Assembly (NCBI GenBank): GCA_016873635.1
Contig: VGWJ01000020.1
Location: forward strand, 1-43,053
Origin: Lentisphaerota bacterium
Lineage (GTDB): Bacteria; Verrucomicrobiota; Kiritimatiellia; UBA8416; VGWJ01
DNA length: 43,053 nt
Reading direction: 5' to 3'
Below are positions 16,160 through 25,400 of this stretch, in pieces. Each line of letters opens with the position of its first letter. Position 1 is the first letter of the stretch. Position numbers and translations under genes: made by a program. The notes under the pieces were generated by a model. That model saw nothing but the letters and a program-made list of their open reading frames with translations, made no database searches and was not told the DNA's origin.

Positions 16160-17691
16160 ACATGATTCGTCCAAGGTTGCCGGCCCTGGTCGGCGCTCTT
16201 CTGCTTGTTGCCGGCACGGCAGGCGCCAACTTCGATCCGCAGGTTCCCATCACCAACGTGACGGTCATCGCGCGCGACGGGAAGACCGCAACGATCCGGT
16301 TCGATGTCGCCTGGGGCGATTCATGGCGGAACGACGTCAATCACGACGCGGCCTGGGTGTTCTTCAAGGTGCGGGCCGACGCGCAGTCGGAATGGCAACA
16401 CGTGCGGCTGGCCGCGGACCCGCCTCCGCACGGAAGCTCCGGCGCGGCGCATCGCACGCTGAATCCGACCGGCTATGGCCAGGAGGAGATCGTCCTCCCG
16501 CCGCCGCGGAAGGAGGTTCGTCTGCCATACTACCTCCCGGGCCGGGCGGATTGGGGCAAACCGGGAAGCGTGGAACGCGGTCGTGAATTCTTCTTCGCGG
16601 TTGACGACCGCGACACGGCGCTGGAATTTGTTGTGCCGGGCGGCGCCGACGGGTTCACGGGGGTATTCCTGAGACGCGCCGGGAAGGGTGTCGGGTCGGT
16701 GAGCGCTCATGCCGTGACGGTCGTGTGGGACGTGGCGGCCTGCAACGGGATTTCGGATCCCGTCAAGGCGGAGGTGCGGGCTTTCGGATTGCAGATGGTG
16801 TACGTGCCCGATGGCGCATTCTACCTGGGGTCCGGCGGCACGGAGCCGAACGCGTTCTACGCGTACACGGAGGACCATCAGAACGCTCCGGCGTACCTGG
16901 TGACCGGCGCCGGAGCAATCCCGACGGGCAAGAAGCAGGGCCGGCTCTGGGCGCGCAACGCCGCTCAGCCGGAGGATGGCGGCGAGATTCCCGCCTCGTT
17001 TCCCAACGGTTATGGCGCCTTCTACTGCATGAAGCAGCACATCACGTCCCGGCAATACGCCTGGTTCCTGGAGACCATCCCCGTCGCGCAAGCTGAAGAG
17101 CGATGGAACACCTCCGCCAAGTGGATTCGGGGGGTTGCTTACACCGGCCGCTGTCACACCCAGGTTTTGCGGACGGGTACGGCTCCAAACTACAAGTATG
17201 GACACCAGTCCGGTGATCCCCGGTGCGGGGCAGGGTGCTTCGGCATGTCCTGGCCGGACGGCGCGGCTTTTGCGGCTTGGGCGGGACTGCGGCCAATGAC
17301 CGAACTGGAGGTCGAGAAAGCCGTGCGCGGACCGCGCCTGCCCCTGGCCGACGAATGTTGCGCGAGCTACTGGGGCATCGAACCGTTCAGCACCGCGGCA
17401 TGGCATGCTTTCAAGGGTTGGCACCCCCAGGGCGAACAGGCGGTGACGGTTGCCAACGGCAGGGGACGCGGGTTCAAGGGGACGCACGGCAACGGGACCG
17501 CCGTTCTGCCGGCGGACTGGCCGCAGGCGGATGCGGTCGGCGCGGGATTCCGCTGCACGCATTACCGGTACACCGACGTTGATCTGGCGCGCACGCTGCT
17601 GTCCGACCGGCTTCTGGCCGACGCCGCGGACCCGCGCCGCCTCATGTCGTACAAGATGCGCGCCGTGCGGACAGCGCCGAGGGAGCGGTGA
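16156..17691 (+). CDS. Secreted single-module WDAAW-type/FGE-like protein
   Basis: 511 aa; the ATG overlaps the previous stop (ATGA), implying coupled translation. Signal peptide about residues 1-24 (ALVGALLLVAGTAGA). The beta-domain covers about 30-210, with NHDAAWVFFKVR. Compared with its nearest relative (module 2 of the preceding gene, shared LNPTGY) it has roughly 50 extra residues around 100-155 (PPPRKEVRLPYYLPGR and flanks). The FGE-like domain (about 215-511) shows LQMVYVPDGAFYLGSGG, AAWAGLRPMTELEVEKAVRG, FKGTHGNGT and a final MRAVRTAP. One cysteine is present in GFRCTHYRYTD but no C-x4-C pair. It ends at the FGE domain and lacks the C-terminal beta-domains of its neighbours, so it is the minimal form of the array protein. 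Confidence 0.82.
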   Translation: MNMIRPRLPALVGALLLVAGTAGANFDPQVPITNVTVIARDGKTATIRFDVAWGDSWRNDVNHDAAWVFFKVRADAQSEWQHVRLAADPPPHGSSGAAHRTLNPTGYGQEEIVLPPPRKEVRLPYYLPGRADWGKPGSVERGREFFFAVDDRDTALEFVVPGGADGFTGVFLRRAGKGVGSVSAHAVTVVWDVAACNGISDPVKAEVRAFGLQMVYVPDGAFYLGSGGTEPNAFYAYTEDHQNAPAYLVTGAGAIPTGKKQGRLWARNAAQPEDGGEIPASFPNGYGAFYCMKQHITSRQYAWFLETIPVAQAEERWNTSAKWIRGVAYTGRCHTQVLRTGTAPNYKYGHQSGDPRCGAGCFGMSWPDGAAFAAWAGLRPMTELEVEKAVRGPRLPLADECCASYWGIEPFSTAAWHAFKGWHPQGEQAVTVANGRGRGFKGTHGNGTAVLPADWPQADAVGAGFRCTHYRYTDVDLARTLLSDRLLADAADPRRLMSYKMRAVRTAPRER

Positions 17692-17708
17692 TCAGTCGGC
17701 GGTGAACG

Positions 17709-17735
17709 GTCTGACCCGTCCGACCGGTCCGACAA
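17709..17735. repeat. Three nonamer units GTCNGACNN upstream of a module gene
   Basis: Units GTCTGACCC, GTCCGACCG and GTCCGACAA; each GTC-N-GAC core is an interrupted palindrome. It lies in the short gap before the 17781 gene. The same unit, five times, precedes the paralogous gene at 22472. Confidence 0.75.
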
Positions 17736-17780
17736 GCCGACGGGACACGCGCAATGGACAGACAACCCAACAGAGAAACC

Positions 17781-20700
17781 ATGAGCGCGTTCCGGCCGGC
17801 GCGGTTTGCGGTGGCGGCGTGGCTGGCGGGCGCGGCAGGCGTGTGGGCCGCGGAAACCGCCGGAGTCGGGGTGAACGATCCCACGGCCCGGTTCCGCGGG
17901 CCGCCGACCTACGATTTCGGCGTGACGAACGTGAAGTGGGAAGCCGCCACGCCGGAGTACAGCTACGTGACGTTCGACCTGCATTGGTCGTTCTCCTGGC
18001 GTGCCAAGTGGACGGAGCCGGCCGAGAAGAACGTGACCGGCAAGCCACTGGAGGTCGAGAACTGGGACGCGGCCTGGGTGTTCGTCAAGTTCCTGCCTGA
18101 CAAGGACTCCGAAGAGGCGCAGGAGCGCAACCACTGGCTCCACGCGACGCTCGACAAGGACCCGGCCGATCACGTGATGCCCGCCGGCGCCACGAACAGC
18201 GTGAAGTTTTCCGACGACGGCACTCGCGGCATGGGCGTGTTCATCTATCGCGATGCGGTCGGGCACGGCGTGAACGACTGGAAGGGGATCAAGCTTCGCT
18301 GGCTGCATGGTGCTGACAAAGTTGATCCGGCGAAGGCCGCCGTGCAGGCGCACGCGATCGCGATGGTGTACGTTCCGGAAGGTCCGTTCAAGGTGGGAGT
18401 AGTCGCCAAGTCGGGCTACTCGCCCTTCTCGGACGGCGCGGACGTGTCCATCACGCGGTATGACGGGGAACAGAGCTTTCACGAGATACCGGAAGCCCTT
18501 CGCAACGCCATTGAGACGACCACCAGCAAGGACGGGGGGCCGTACTTGCAGTGGGATGTCAGGCCGGTCTCGTCCAGCCTGACGGACGGCAGGTGGCGTG
18601 GCGGCCCCACGATCCCGTTCCTGCTGGACGCGGAGTGGAACGCGCCGGTGGCGTCAGGGCCGCGGGCGCGGCGAGTTGGTCCGGTTGCCCGCCAGATCTG
18701 GAGCACGCTCAATTTCAGCGAGCGGGGGGGTGGGGGCGGCGGGTTTGGGAGCCAGATCGGGGGGACCGCGCCGCTTTCCGACGAGTTTCCCACGGGTTAT
18801 GACGCCTTCTACTGCATGAAGTACGAGCTGACGCAGGGACAGTACGCGGAGTTTCTCAACTCGCTGCCGCCCGATGTCGCCGCCGGCCGGGCTTTTGTCG
18901 GCGGCGAAGTGAGCTCCGACGCGGGGATGAACCGGAACGAAGCGAAGCTGGATCTCGGCCAGGGGCGGGGTGCCGTAACGCTGGTCGAGAACGGCGGCCA
19001 CACCATTTACTGTCTTTCCGATCTCGCGAGCAGTGCCGGGGCGCCGGCGCCGGGCATGAGGCCGGGCGAAGAGCCGGAGAAGAAGAAAGACGCCATGGAC
19101 GATTTGCTGTCGGATACGTTTGACGAGAAGAGAGGGAGCGCGAAAGGCGCGGCGCCGCCGCCGCGGCCCGTTTATGTGGCGCGCTGCCCGTTCCGCCGGA
19201 TTCCGGGCGTCACCGGCGCGGACACGCGCGCCTACGCCGTGTGGGCAGGGCTGCGGCCGATGACGCAACTGGAAGAGGTCAAGGCCGGCGTGGGCGCGCG
19301 CGATCCGGCCGCGCCGCCCGACTGGGCGCCGCCGAAGAACCTCAAAGGGGATATGAAGCTGCTGGATGTCGGCTTGCCCACCGAGCGATACCTCAGCGGC
19401 AATTCCGAGTACGGCCACAATATGGCCATGAGGGTAGGGTGCCGGTCCACGCCCACCAGCGATCGCGGCGAAGCCATGGCCACGTACTGGGGCGTTTCGG
19501 AAGGGGGCGGCCCCGCCGTCGGGATGGCTTTCCGCAAGTTCCGCGGCACGCATGGCAACGGAGCAACATCGGCTGGAACGCCGGGCGCCCCGGTCAAGCG
19601 GTTTCTCGCTCCGTTCAAGGATGGACCCGAAGATTGGCCGGACTGGGGCGCGTACATCGGCGGGCATTTCGTGGGCGGATCCTGCCGGCTTGTGGTTTCC
19701 GCGGACAACCGCCTACGCTCGGAAGCTACGGCGCGTCAAGACCGGATCAAGAAGCCCGCCGCCGAAGCGGTCTTGCCCGAGTTCAAGCGCAAACGGGGGG
19801 CGCAGTTCCCGCCGGCCGATGCGCGCCGGGACGACATTCCGCGGGTGGCGAACGTCAAGGTCGAGCCCGGGAAGGACTACAGCACCGTGTCGTTCGATCT
19901 CTCCTGGAAAAACTCCTGGCGCGGGAAGTGGGTGGAGCCGGCGGAGAAGAACGTCACCGGCAAGCCGCTAACCGTCGAGAGCTGGGACGCGGCCTGGGTG
20001 ATCGTTAAGTTCCGGCCCGTCGGCGCCAGGGATGAGGTGCCGGCCATGCTGGCGGCGGCGAAGAAAGACCACCAGGCCCCGGCCGGCGCCGAGTTGAACG
20101 TCGGACTGACCGACGACGGGCGCCAGGCCGCCGGCGTGTTCATCTGCAGGAGCGCGGCCGGCGTTGGGGCGAACGAGTTCAACGGCGTCAAGTTGCGATG
20201 GAGCCACGGTGCGGCCGTTGACCCGACCAAGGGCGAAGTGAAGGTCCATGCGATCGCCATGGTTTATATCCCCGAGGGGCCGTTCGCCTCCCGCAGTCCG
20301 TGGGGCCACCCGCTGAAAATCATCACGACCCCCGACGCCACGCATCCGGACGGATATCTGGACTCCGGAACAAACGCCAGGCCGGTCAATGCGGAGTGGC
20401 CGAACGGGTTTGCCGGGTTCTACTGCATGAAGTATTCGATCAGCCAGGGGCAGTATGCCGAGATGCTCAATTCCACGCCGTCGGGGAGTTTCCACGTGGC
20501 CAGGCGCTACGGCGCGCTGGCGCACAACAACGCACGGCGCTGGCATCCTGCGTACTACGGTTTCAACGGCTACACCATCACAACCAACGCCGCGGGCCTG
20601 TTCCGCGCTGACGTGCCGGACCGGATGTGCCCGCTGCTCACGGAGCCCGACATCGCCGGCTTCATCGTATGGGCGGGGCTTCGGCCCATGACGGACCTCG

Positions 20701-22376
20701 AGTACGAGAAGGCCTGCCGCGGCCCGCGCGCCGTGGCCGGCGGCAGGGATGCCTGGACGCCGGCGACTTGCGGCCCCGCGGCGGGACTGGACAAGTCCGT
20801 GCTCGAGGCGCCTTCAGCGGTCGGCACCGGCCCGTCGTACTGGGGCATCCGCGAGTTGAGTTTGAGCGGCTGTGTGCAGGAATGGGCGCCTGTTGTGTCG
20901 AGCGCCTGGGGTTGGGGCAAGAAATATCTGGGAACACACGGCACCGGCGCCATGGCGGATCCGGACGATTGGCCCTGGGGCTGGTTTGCGGACTATTACT
21001 ATGGCGGCATCTGGCGCGCTCCCGGGTATGGGACAGTCGGCCATTGGGTCAGCGCCGACGAATGCGACATCACCCCCTGGGAGACCATGGACGGCGAACG
21101 GTGCGGCCGCTACGGAGTGCGAGCGGTACGCACGGCGGCCGCGGAGGGCGCGGGTGGTCCGCTGGCGCTCGACGAGTTTCCGAGCCTGGCCGGGGCCGAT
21201 GTGGCCGTGTTCAACATCAGCGGCAGCTTCAGGAATGACGGCGATGCCCCGCTGAAGGTCGAATTGTCGCTGCCGCTGCCGGCCGCCTGTTTCCCCCAGG
21301 GCGCCGCCTCGCGCGCCTTCACGGCCGCGCCCAAGGCCGCGACGCCGTTCCGGATTCCCGTGGTGGTAACCAGCCTGGCCGCCAGGGAGGCGCTGGGCGG
21401 CAAGAAAACCATGCCTGTGCAGGTTCAGGGCCCGGGCGGCAAGGCGCTGGCCGAGCGTCGGGTCCCGCTGCAGATGGGAGGGCGGGATCGCCAGGGTTCG
21501 GTCATCCAGTCGCTCGAGGGAGGGAAGATCGAATTGAGCGTGAAGAACGCCACGGACAACCCTCTGTCATTGGCCTTTGATATGCCGTCGATCCCGGCCG
21601 TGAAGATAGGCGTGTCTGGCCGGTCGCTGGCGGTTGCGGCGGGCGCCGATGGCGTGGCGGCGTTTCCCGTCCCGCGTCAGGCGTTTCCGAAAGAGGGGCC
21701 CTGCGCCATCCCGTATATCGTGACGGTGGGCGGCCTGTCAGCCGTACCGGGACAGGCAGGCGTGAAACTGGCCGGCGCGGTGGAAGCAGACCTGCGCCAG
21801 CAAACGCGTTGGTGGGTTACGATAAGAGAGAAGACCGGGCCGAAGGCGGGCGGCATGGACGTGGGCGGCAACGTCCTGGCCGAGGTGGGCGAAATCGCAG
21901 GGCTGGACGACGTTGCCGGCGGGGACAGCGAGGTCTTCAAGGCGGCCGCTCCGCCTGCCGGCTGGAGACGGATGACCTGCGGCGGGAACCTGGGCCTGGG
22001 AACCGACGACACGGTGGCCACGCACGACTCGACGGTGGTGGCCGCCACCCGCGTGGAGGCGCCGTCCGACCGCGAGGCGGTCCTGAGCCTGTCCCGTCCC
22101 GCGCTGCGCTTCAAGTTGCGGGCCTGGGTCAACGATGCGCTCGTGTACGAGCAGGTTCCGGCCCTGCCGAGTGGCGAGCCCGCGGCGGCCAACCCGACCG
22201 CCAGGCCGTTCCGCCTGCGCAAGGGGCCGAACACGCTGGTGGTGGAGTGTCTGTCCCAGGAGGATGCGCCCGCGACGCCCGGCGCGATTACTGTGGAGTT
22301 CCGCGATCCGAAGAGCGACGCGAAGCAGAGCGACCTGATCTTCGATATGGAATCGGGCGGGCGGGGGGCAAAATAG
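17781..22376 (+). CDS. Giant secreted protein with two WDAAW-type/FGE-like modules (paralogue 1 of a tandem pair)
   Basis: 1531 aa from ATG 17781; an in-frame ATG at 17754 would add nine residues and neither has a strong ribosome site. Signal peptide about residues 5-26 (FAVAAWLAGAAGVWAAE). Module 1: beta-domain about 45-190 (ENWDAAWVFVKFLP), FGE-like about 191-650, with a disordered insert containing MDDLLSDTFDEK. Module 2: beta-domain about 685-815 (SWDAAWVIVKFRP), FGE-like about 822-1119 (AVWAGLRPM and VWAGLRPMTDLEYEKACRGP mark the two). The tail has Ig-like repeats, QQTRWWVTIREKTGP, a jelly-roll-like end (AWVNDALVYEQV, LRKGPNTLVVE) and finishes DLIFDMES. It is co-linear over its full length with the next gene, so the two arose by tandem duplication. 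A G7 tract lies at 18724-18730. No FGE cysteine pair. Function unknown; probably extracellular. Confidence 0.82.
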   Translation: MSAFRPARFAVAAWLAGAAGVWAAETAGVGVNDPTARFRGPPTYDFGVTNVKWEAATPEYSYVTFDLHWSFSWRAKWTEPAEKNVTGKPLEVENWDAAWVFVKFLPDKDSEEAQERNHWLHATLDKDPADHVMPAGATNSVKFSDDGTRGMGVFIYRDAVGHGVNDWKGIKLRWLHGADKVDPAKAAVQAHAIAMVYVPEGPFKVGVVAKSGYSPFSDGADVSITRYDGEQSFHEIPEALRNAIETTTSKDGGPYLQWDVRPVSSSLTDGRWRGGPTIPFLLDAEWNAPVASGPRARRVGPVARQIWSTLNFSERGGGGGGFGSQIGGTAPLSDEFPTGYDAFYCMKYELTQGQYAEFLNSLPPDVAAGRAFVGGEVSSDAGMNRNEAKLDLGQGRGAVTLVENGGHTIYCLSDLASSAGAPAPGMRPGEEPEKKKDAMDDLLSDTFDEKRGSAKGAAPPPRPVYVARCPFRRIPGVTGADTRAYAVWAGLRPMTQLEEVKAGVGARDPAAPPDWAPPKNLKGDMKLLDVGLPTERYLSGNSEYGHNMAMRVGCRSTPTSDRGEAMATYWGVSEGGGPAVGMAFRKFRGTHGNGATSAGTPGAPVKRFLAPFKDGPEDWPDWGAYIGGHFVGGSCRLVVSADNRLRSEATARQDRIKKPAAEAVLPEFKRKRGAQFPPADARRDDIPRVANVKVEPGKDYSTVSFDLSWKNSWRGKWVEPAEKNVTGKPLTVESWDAAWVIVKFRPVGARDEVPAMLAAAKKDHQAPAGAELNVGLTDDGRQAAGVFICRSAAGVGANEFNGVKLRWSHGAAVDPTKGEVKVHAIAMVYIPEGPFASRSPWGHPLKIITTPDATHPDGYLDSGTNARPVNAEWPNGFAGFYCMKYSISQGQYAEMLNSTPSGSFHVARRYGALAHNNARRWHPAYYGFNGYTITTNAAGLFRADVPDRMCPLLTEPDIAGFIVWAGLRPMTDLEYEKACRGPRAVAGGRDAWTPATCGPAAGLDKSVLEAPSAVGTGPSYWGIRELSLSGCVQEWAPVVSSAWGWGKKYLGTHGTGAMADPDDWPWGWFADYYYGGIWRAPGYGTVGHWVSADECDITPWETMDGERCGRYGVRAVRTAAAEGAGGPLALDEFPSLAGADVAVFNISGSFRNDGDAPLKVELSLPLPAACFPQGAASRAFTAAPKAATPFRIPVVVTSLAAREALGGKKTMPVQVQGPGGKALAERRVPLQMGGRDRQGSVIQSLEGGKIELSVKNATDNPLSLAFDMPSIPAVKIGVSGRSLAVAAGADGVAAFPVPRQAFPKEGPCAIPYIVTVGGLSAVPGQAGVKLAGAVEADLRQQTRWWVTIREKTGPKAGGMDVGGNVLAEVGEIAGLDDVAGGDSEVFKAAAPPAGWRRMTCGGNLGLGTDDTVATHDSTVVAATRVEAPSDREAVLSLSRPALRFKLRAWVNDALVYEQVPALPSGEPAAANPTARPFRLRKGPNTLVVECLSQEDAPATPGAITVEFRDPKSDAKQSDLIFDMESGGRGAK

Positions 22377-22411
22377 CCCAAAGGCCGGAAGAAACCCTTA
22401 ACAGCAGCGGA

Positions 22412-22456
22412 GTCTGACCCGTCAGACGTGTCCGACCGGTCAGACAGGTCCGACGA
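22412..22456. repeat. Five nonamer units GTCNGACNN upstream of the second paralogue
   Basis: Units are GTCTGACCC, GTCAGACGT, GTCCGACCG, GTCAGACAG and GTCCGACGA. The array ends 15 nt before the ATG at 22472 and occupies much of the spacer, so it would lie in the 5' untranslated region or in the ribosome-binding zone. Compare 17709-17735. Confidence 0.78.
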
Positions 22457-22471
22457 AACGAGCAAACCCAA

Positions 22472-25400
22472 ATGAGAACGACACCACATAGACTGAACGT
22501 GGTTCCAGTACTGTTGCTGGCCGGCTCGGCACTCGCCGGCGAAAACGATCCCTCGGCCCGCTTCCGCGGGCCGTTGACCTACGATTTCGCCGTGACGAAC
22601 GTGAAGTGGGAGGCGGCAACGCCGGAATACAGCTATGTGACCTTTGATCTCCACTGGTCGTACTCCTGGCGGGTGAAGTGGACGGAGCCGGCCAAGACGA
22701 GCGCGACGGGCAAGGACATGGAGGTGGAGAACTGGGATGCGGCCTGGGTGTTCGTGAAGTTCCTGCCGGAGAAAGACACAAAGGCGGCCATCGAGCGCAA
22801 CCATTGGCGGCACGCGACGCTCGACACCGACTTTGCGCATCACGTGATGCCGGCCGGGGTGACGAACACGGTCGGACTCACGATGGACGGCAAGCGCGGA
22901 CTCGGCGTCTACCTCTTTAGGGACCGAATCGGCCACGGCGTCAACGACTGGAAAGGCATCAAGCTGCGCTGGAATCACGGCACGGATCAGGTGGACCCCG
23001 CCAAGGCGAAGGTCAAGGCGCACGCGATCGCCATGGTGTATGTGCCCGAGGGTCCCTTCCGCGTCGGGTCCGGTTCGGCGACGCACATCCCCGAGTTTCT
23101 GGACGGCCCCACTTTGCCGGTGAGCGGCACCAGAGGGTATCCCACCGCAAGCCTTACGGACGGATCCTGGCGCGGCGGCCCGGTGATTCCGTTCCTGCTG
23201 GATGCGGAATGGAGCGGCCCGGCTTCGCCTGAAGGCTTCGCCGCGGCAAGCCCGGCAAAGGACGGGAGCCGCGCGCGCCGCATCGGGCCGGTCGCCGGCC
23301 AGCTCTGGGGAACGCTGACGTATATCGAGCGGATGTTCCCCGGCAGCTCGGTCGGCCGGGCCGGCGTATTGAACGACGAGTATCCGACCGGCTATGAGGC
23401 TTTCCACTTCATGAAGTATCCGCTGACGCAGGGACAGTATGCCGATTTCCTCAACTCGCTCCCGCCGGATGTGGCCGCCGCGCGCGCGTATTCCGAGAAG
23501 GTGGACGGAAGGGATCCCGAGGGCGGCTCGGCCGGCACCGAACACGTCAAACTGAATCTCGGCCCCGGCTATCAGCCCGTCATCCAGGAGCCGGACGGTC
23601 ATACCATTTATTCTTCGGCCGACCTGCCGGAGAGACCCGCGAGCCTGGATGATGCGGGAAGCACTCCGGGCAAGGGGCCTGGAGATGGCATGGACACGCT
23701 GCTGACGGACGTGCTGGACGGAGCGAAAGAGAAGAAACCCCAGGCGCCGCCGGTCTACACGGCCCGCGTGCCCTTCCGCCGATGCAACTACCTCTCCACC
23801 CCGGACTGCTTCTCGTATGCGGTCTGGGCGGGACTTCGGCCGACGACGGAGCTGGAGTACGAGAAGGCTTGCCGCGGAGTCCGCCGCCCGGCGCCTAACG
23901 AGTTGGTGTTCGGCTCGACCAACAAACTTGGCCAGGCCGGCGGCGGCTCGAACGCACGCCTGCTGGATGCCGGCCGTCCGACGGAGCGCTTTGCAGGGGG
24001 AGCAGCCAACGGCAACTATTTCGGAGCGGCGCGGGTCGGGTGGTCCGCCACCCCCGACAGTGACCGGGAAACCGCGGCCGCGTCCTACTGGGGCATCCTG
24101 GAGCTATTCGACGCGCATGTCATTTCGGTTGGAAGCGCCAACAGGAAGTGGCGGGCGTTCAGCGGCACGCCGGGCGACGGCCGCGCGCCGGCCGGACAGG
24201 CCGGCGCCCCTGCCACGCGCAAGAACGGCCCCGTGTTCGACACGACGCCGGCCGACTGGCCGGGCCCCGTGCAGTGCGGAATGAAGGGCGTATCCCTTTC
24301 GGGCAGGGACCTCGACGACCGGGGGTGGATCGGTGGTGAGCACATGGGTGGCTCCCGCCACGCTGGCAACTCCTGCCGGCTGGCAGGCCCGCGAACCACG
24401 CCATGCCCCGTCCCCCGCCCCGGGACCGCCGACGAGGCGGCCGGGCCGCCGCCGTCAGGCCGCCCGGCCGGGCCTGAGTCGGCAAAGGCACAGGCCGCCC
24501 CCGGGGCATCCGACACCGTCAAAGTCACGAACATCAAGTGGGCAGCCGGAACCATGGAGTACAGCACGGTGACATTCGATCTGGCATGGGACAATTCCTG
24601 GCGGGCGGCGTGGACGGAACCGGCGGAGGCGAATGTCACCGGGAAACCCCTCAAGCTCGAGAGCTGGGACGCGGCGTGGGTGTTCGTGAAATTCCGTCCG
24701 GCCGGCGTCCGGGACGATGCGCATGCCACGCTTGCGCCCGACGCCGGCGATCACAAAGTGCCCGAGGGCGCGACGCTGGACGTGGGGCTCAGCGACGATG
24801 GCGAGCGCGGCGTCGGAGCGTTCATCTACCGGAAGAACGCGGGGCGCGGACCGATGGACCTCCGGAACGTGTCGTTGCGGTGGCAACATGCGGCCGACAA
24901 GATCGAACCATCCGGGGCCAGGTTGACGGTTCACGCCATTGAAGTCGTGTATGTGCCGCAGGGGCCGTTCGCGTCGCAAAGCCCCTGGGGCCGACCGTTG
25001 ACCGTGATCAGTCACGATGATGCCACGCGGCCCGGCGGGTATGCCGGCAATACGAACGAGATCCCGCGGGAAGTCTCCTGGCCCAACGGCTACGCCGCCT
25101 TCTACTGCATGAAGCACGCGATCAGCCAGGGGCAGTACGCCGCCCTGCTCAACTCGGTGGCGTCGGATCCGGCCGCCGCCGATTACAACGGCGGACGCTA
25201 CAGCGCGCTGGCGAACGGGAATCCGCGCCGCTACAACGGCGTGCTGTACAACGTCAACGGTTTCAGCATCAAGTACAGCGCGGACGAAAAGCGCTACACG
25301 GCGGATGTGCCGGACCGGCCGTGCAACATGCTCTCCTGGCCGGATATCCTGTCCTACACCGCGTGGGCGGCGCTGCGTCCGCCGACCTGCCCCGAATACG

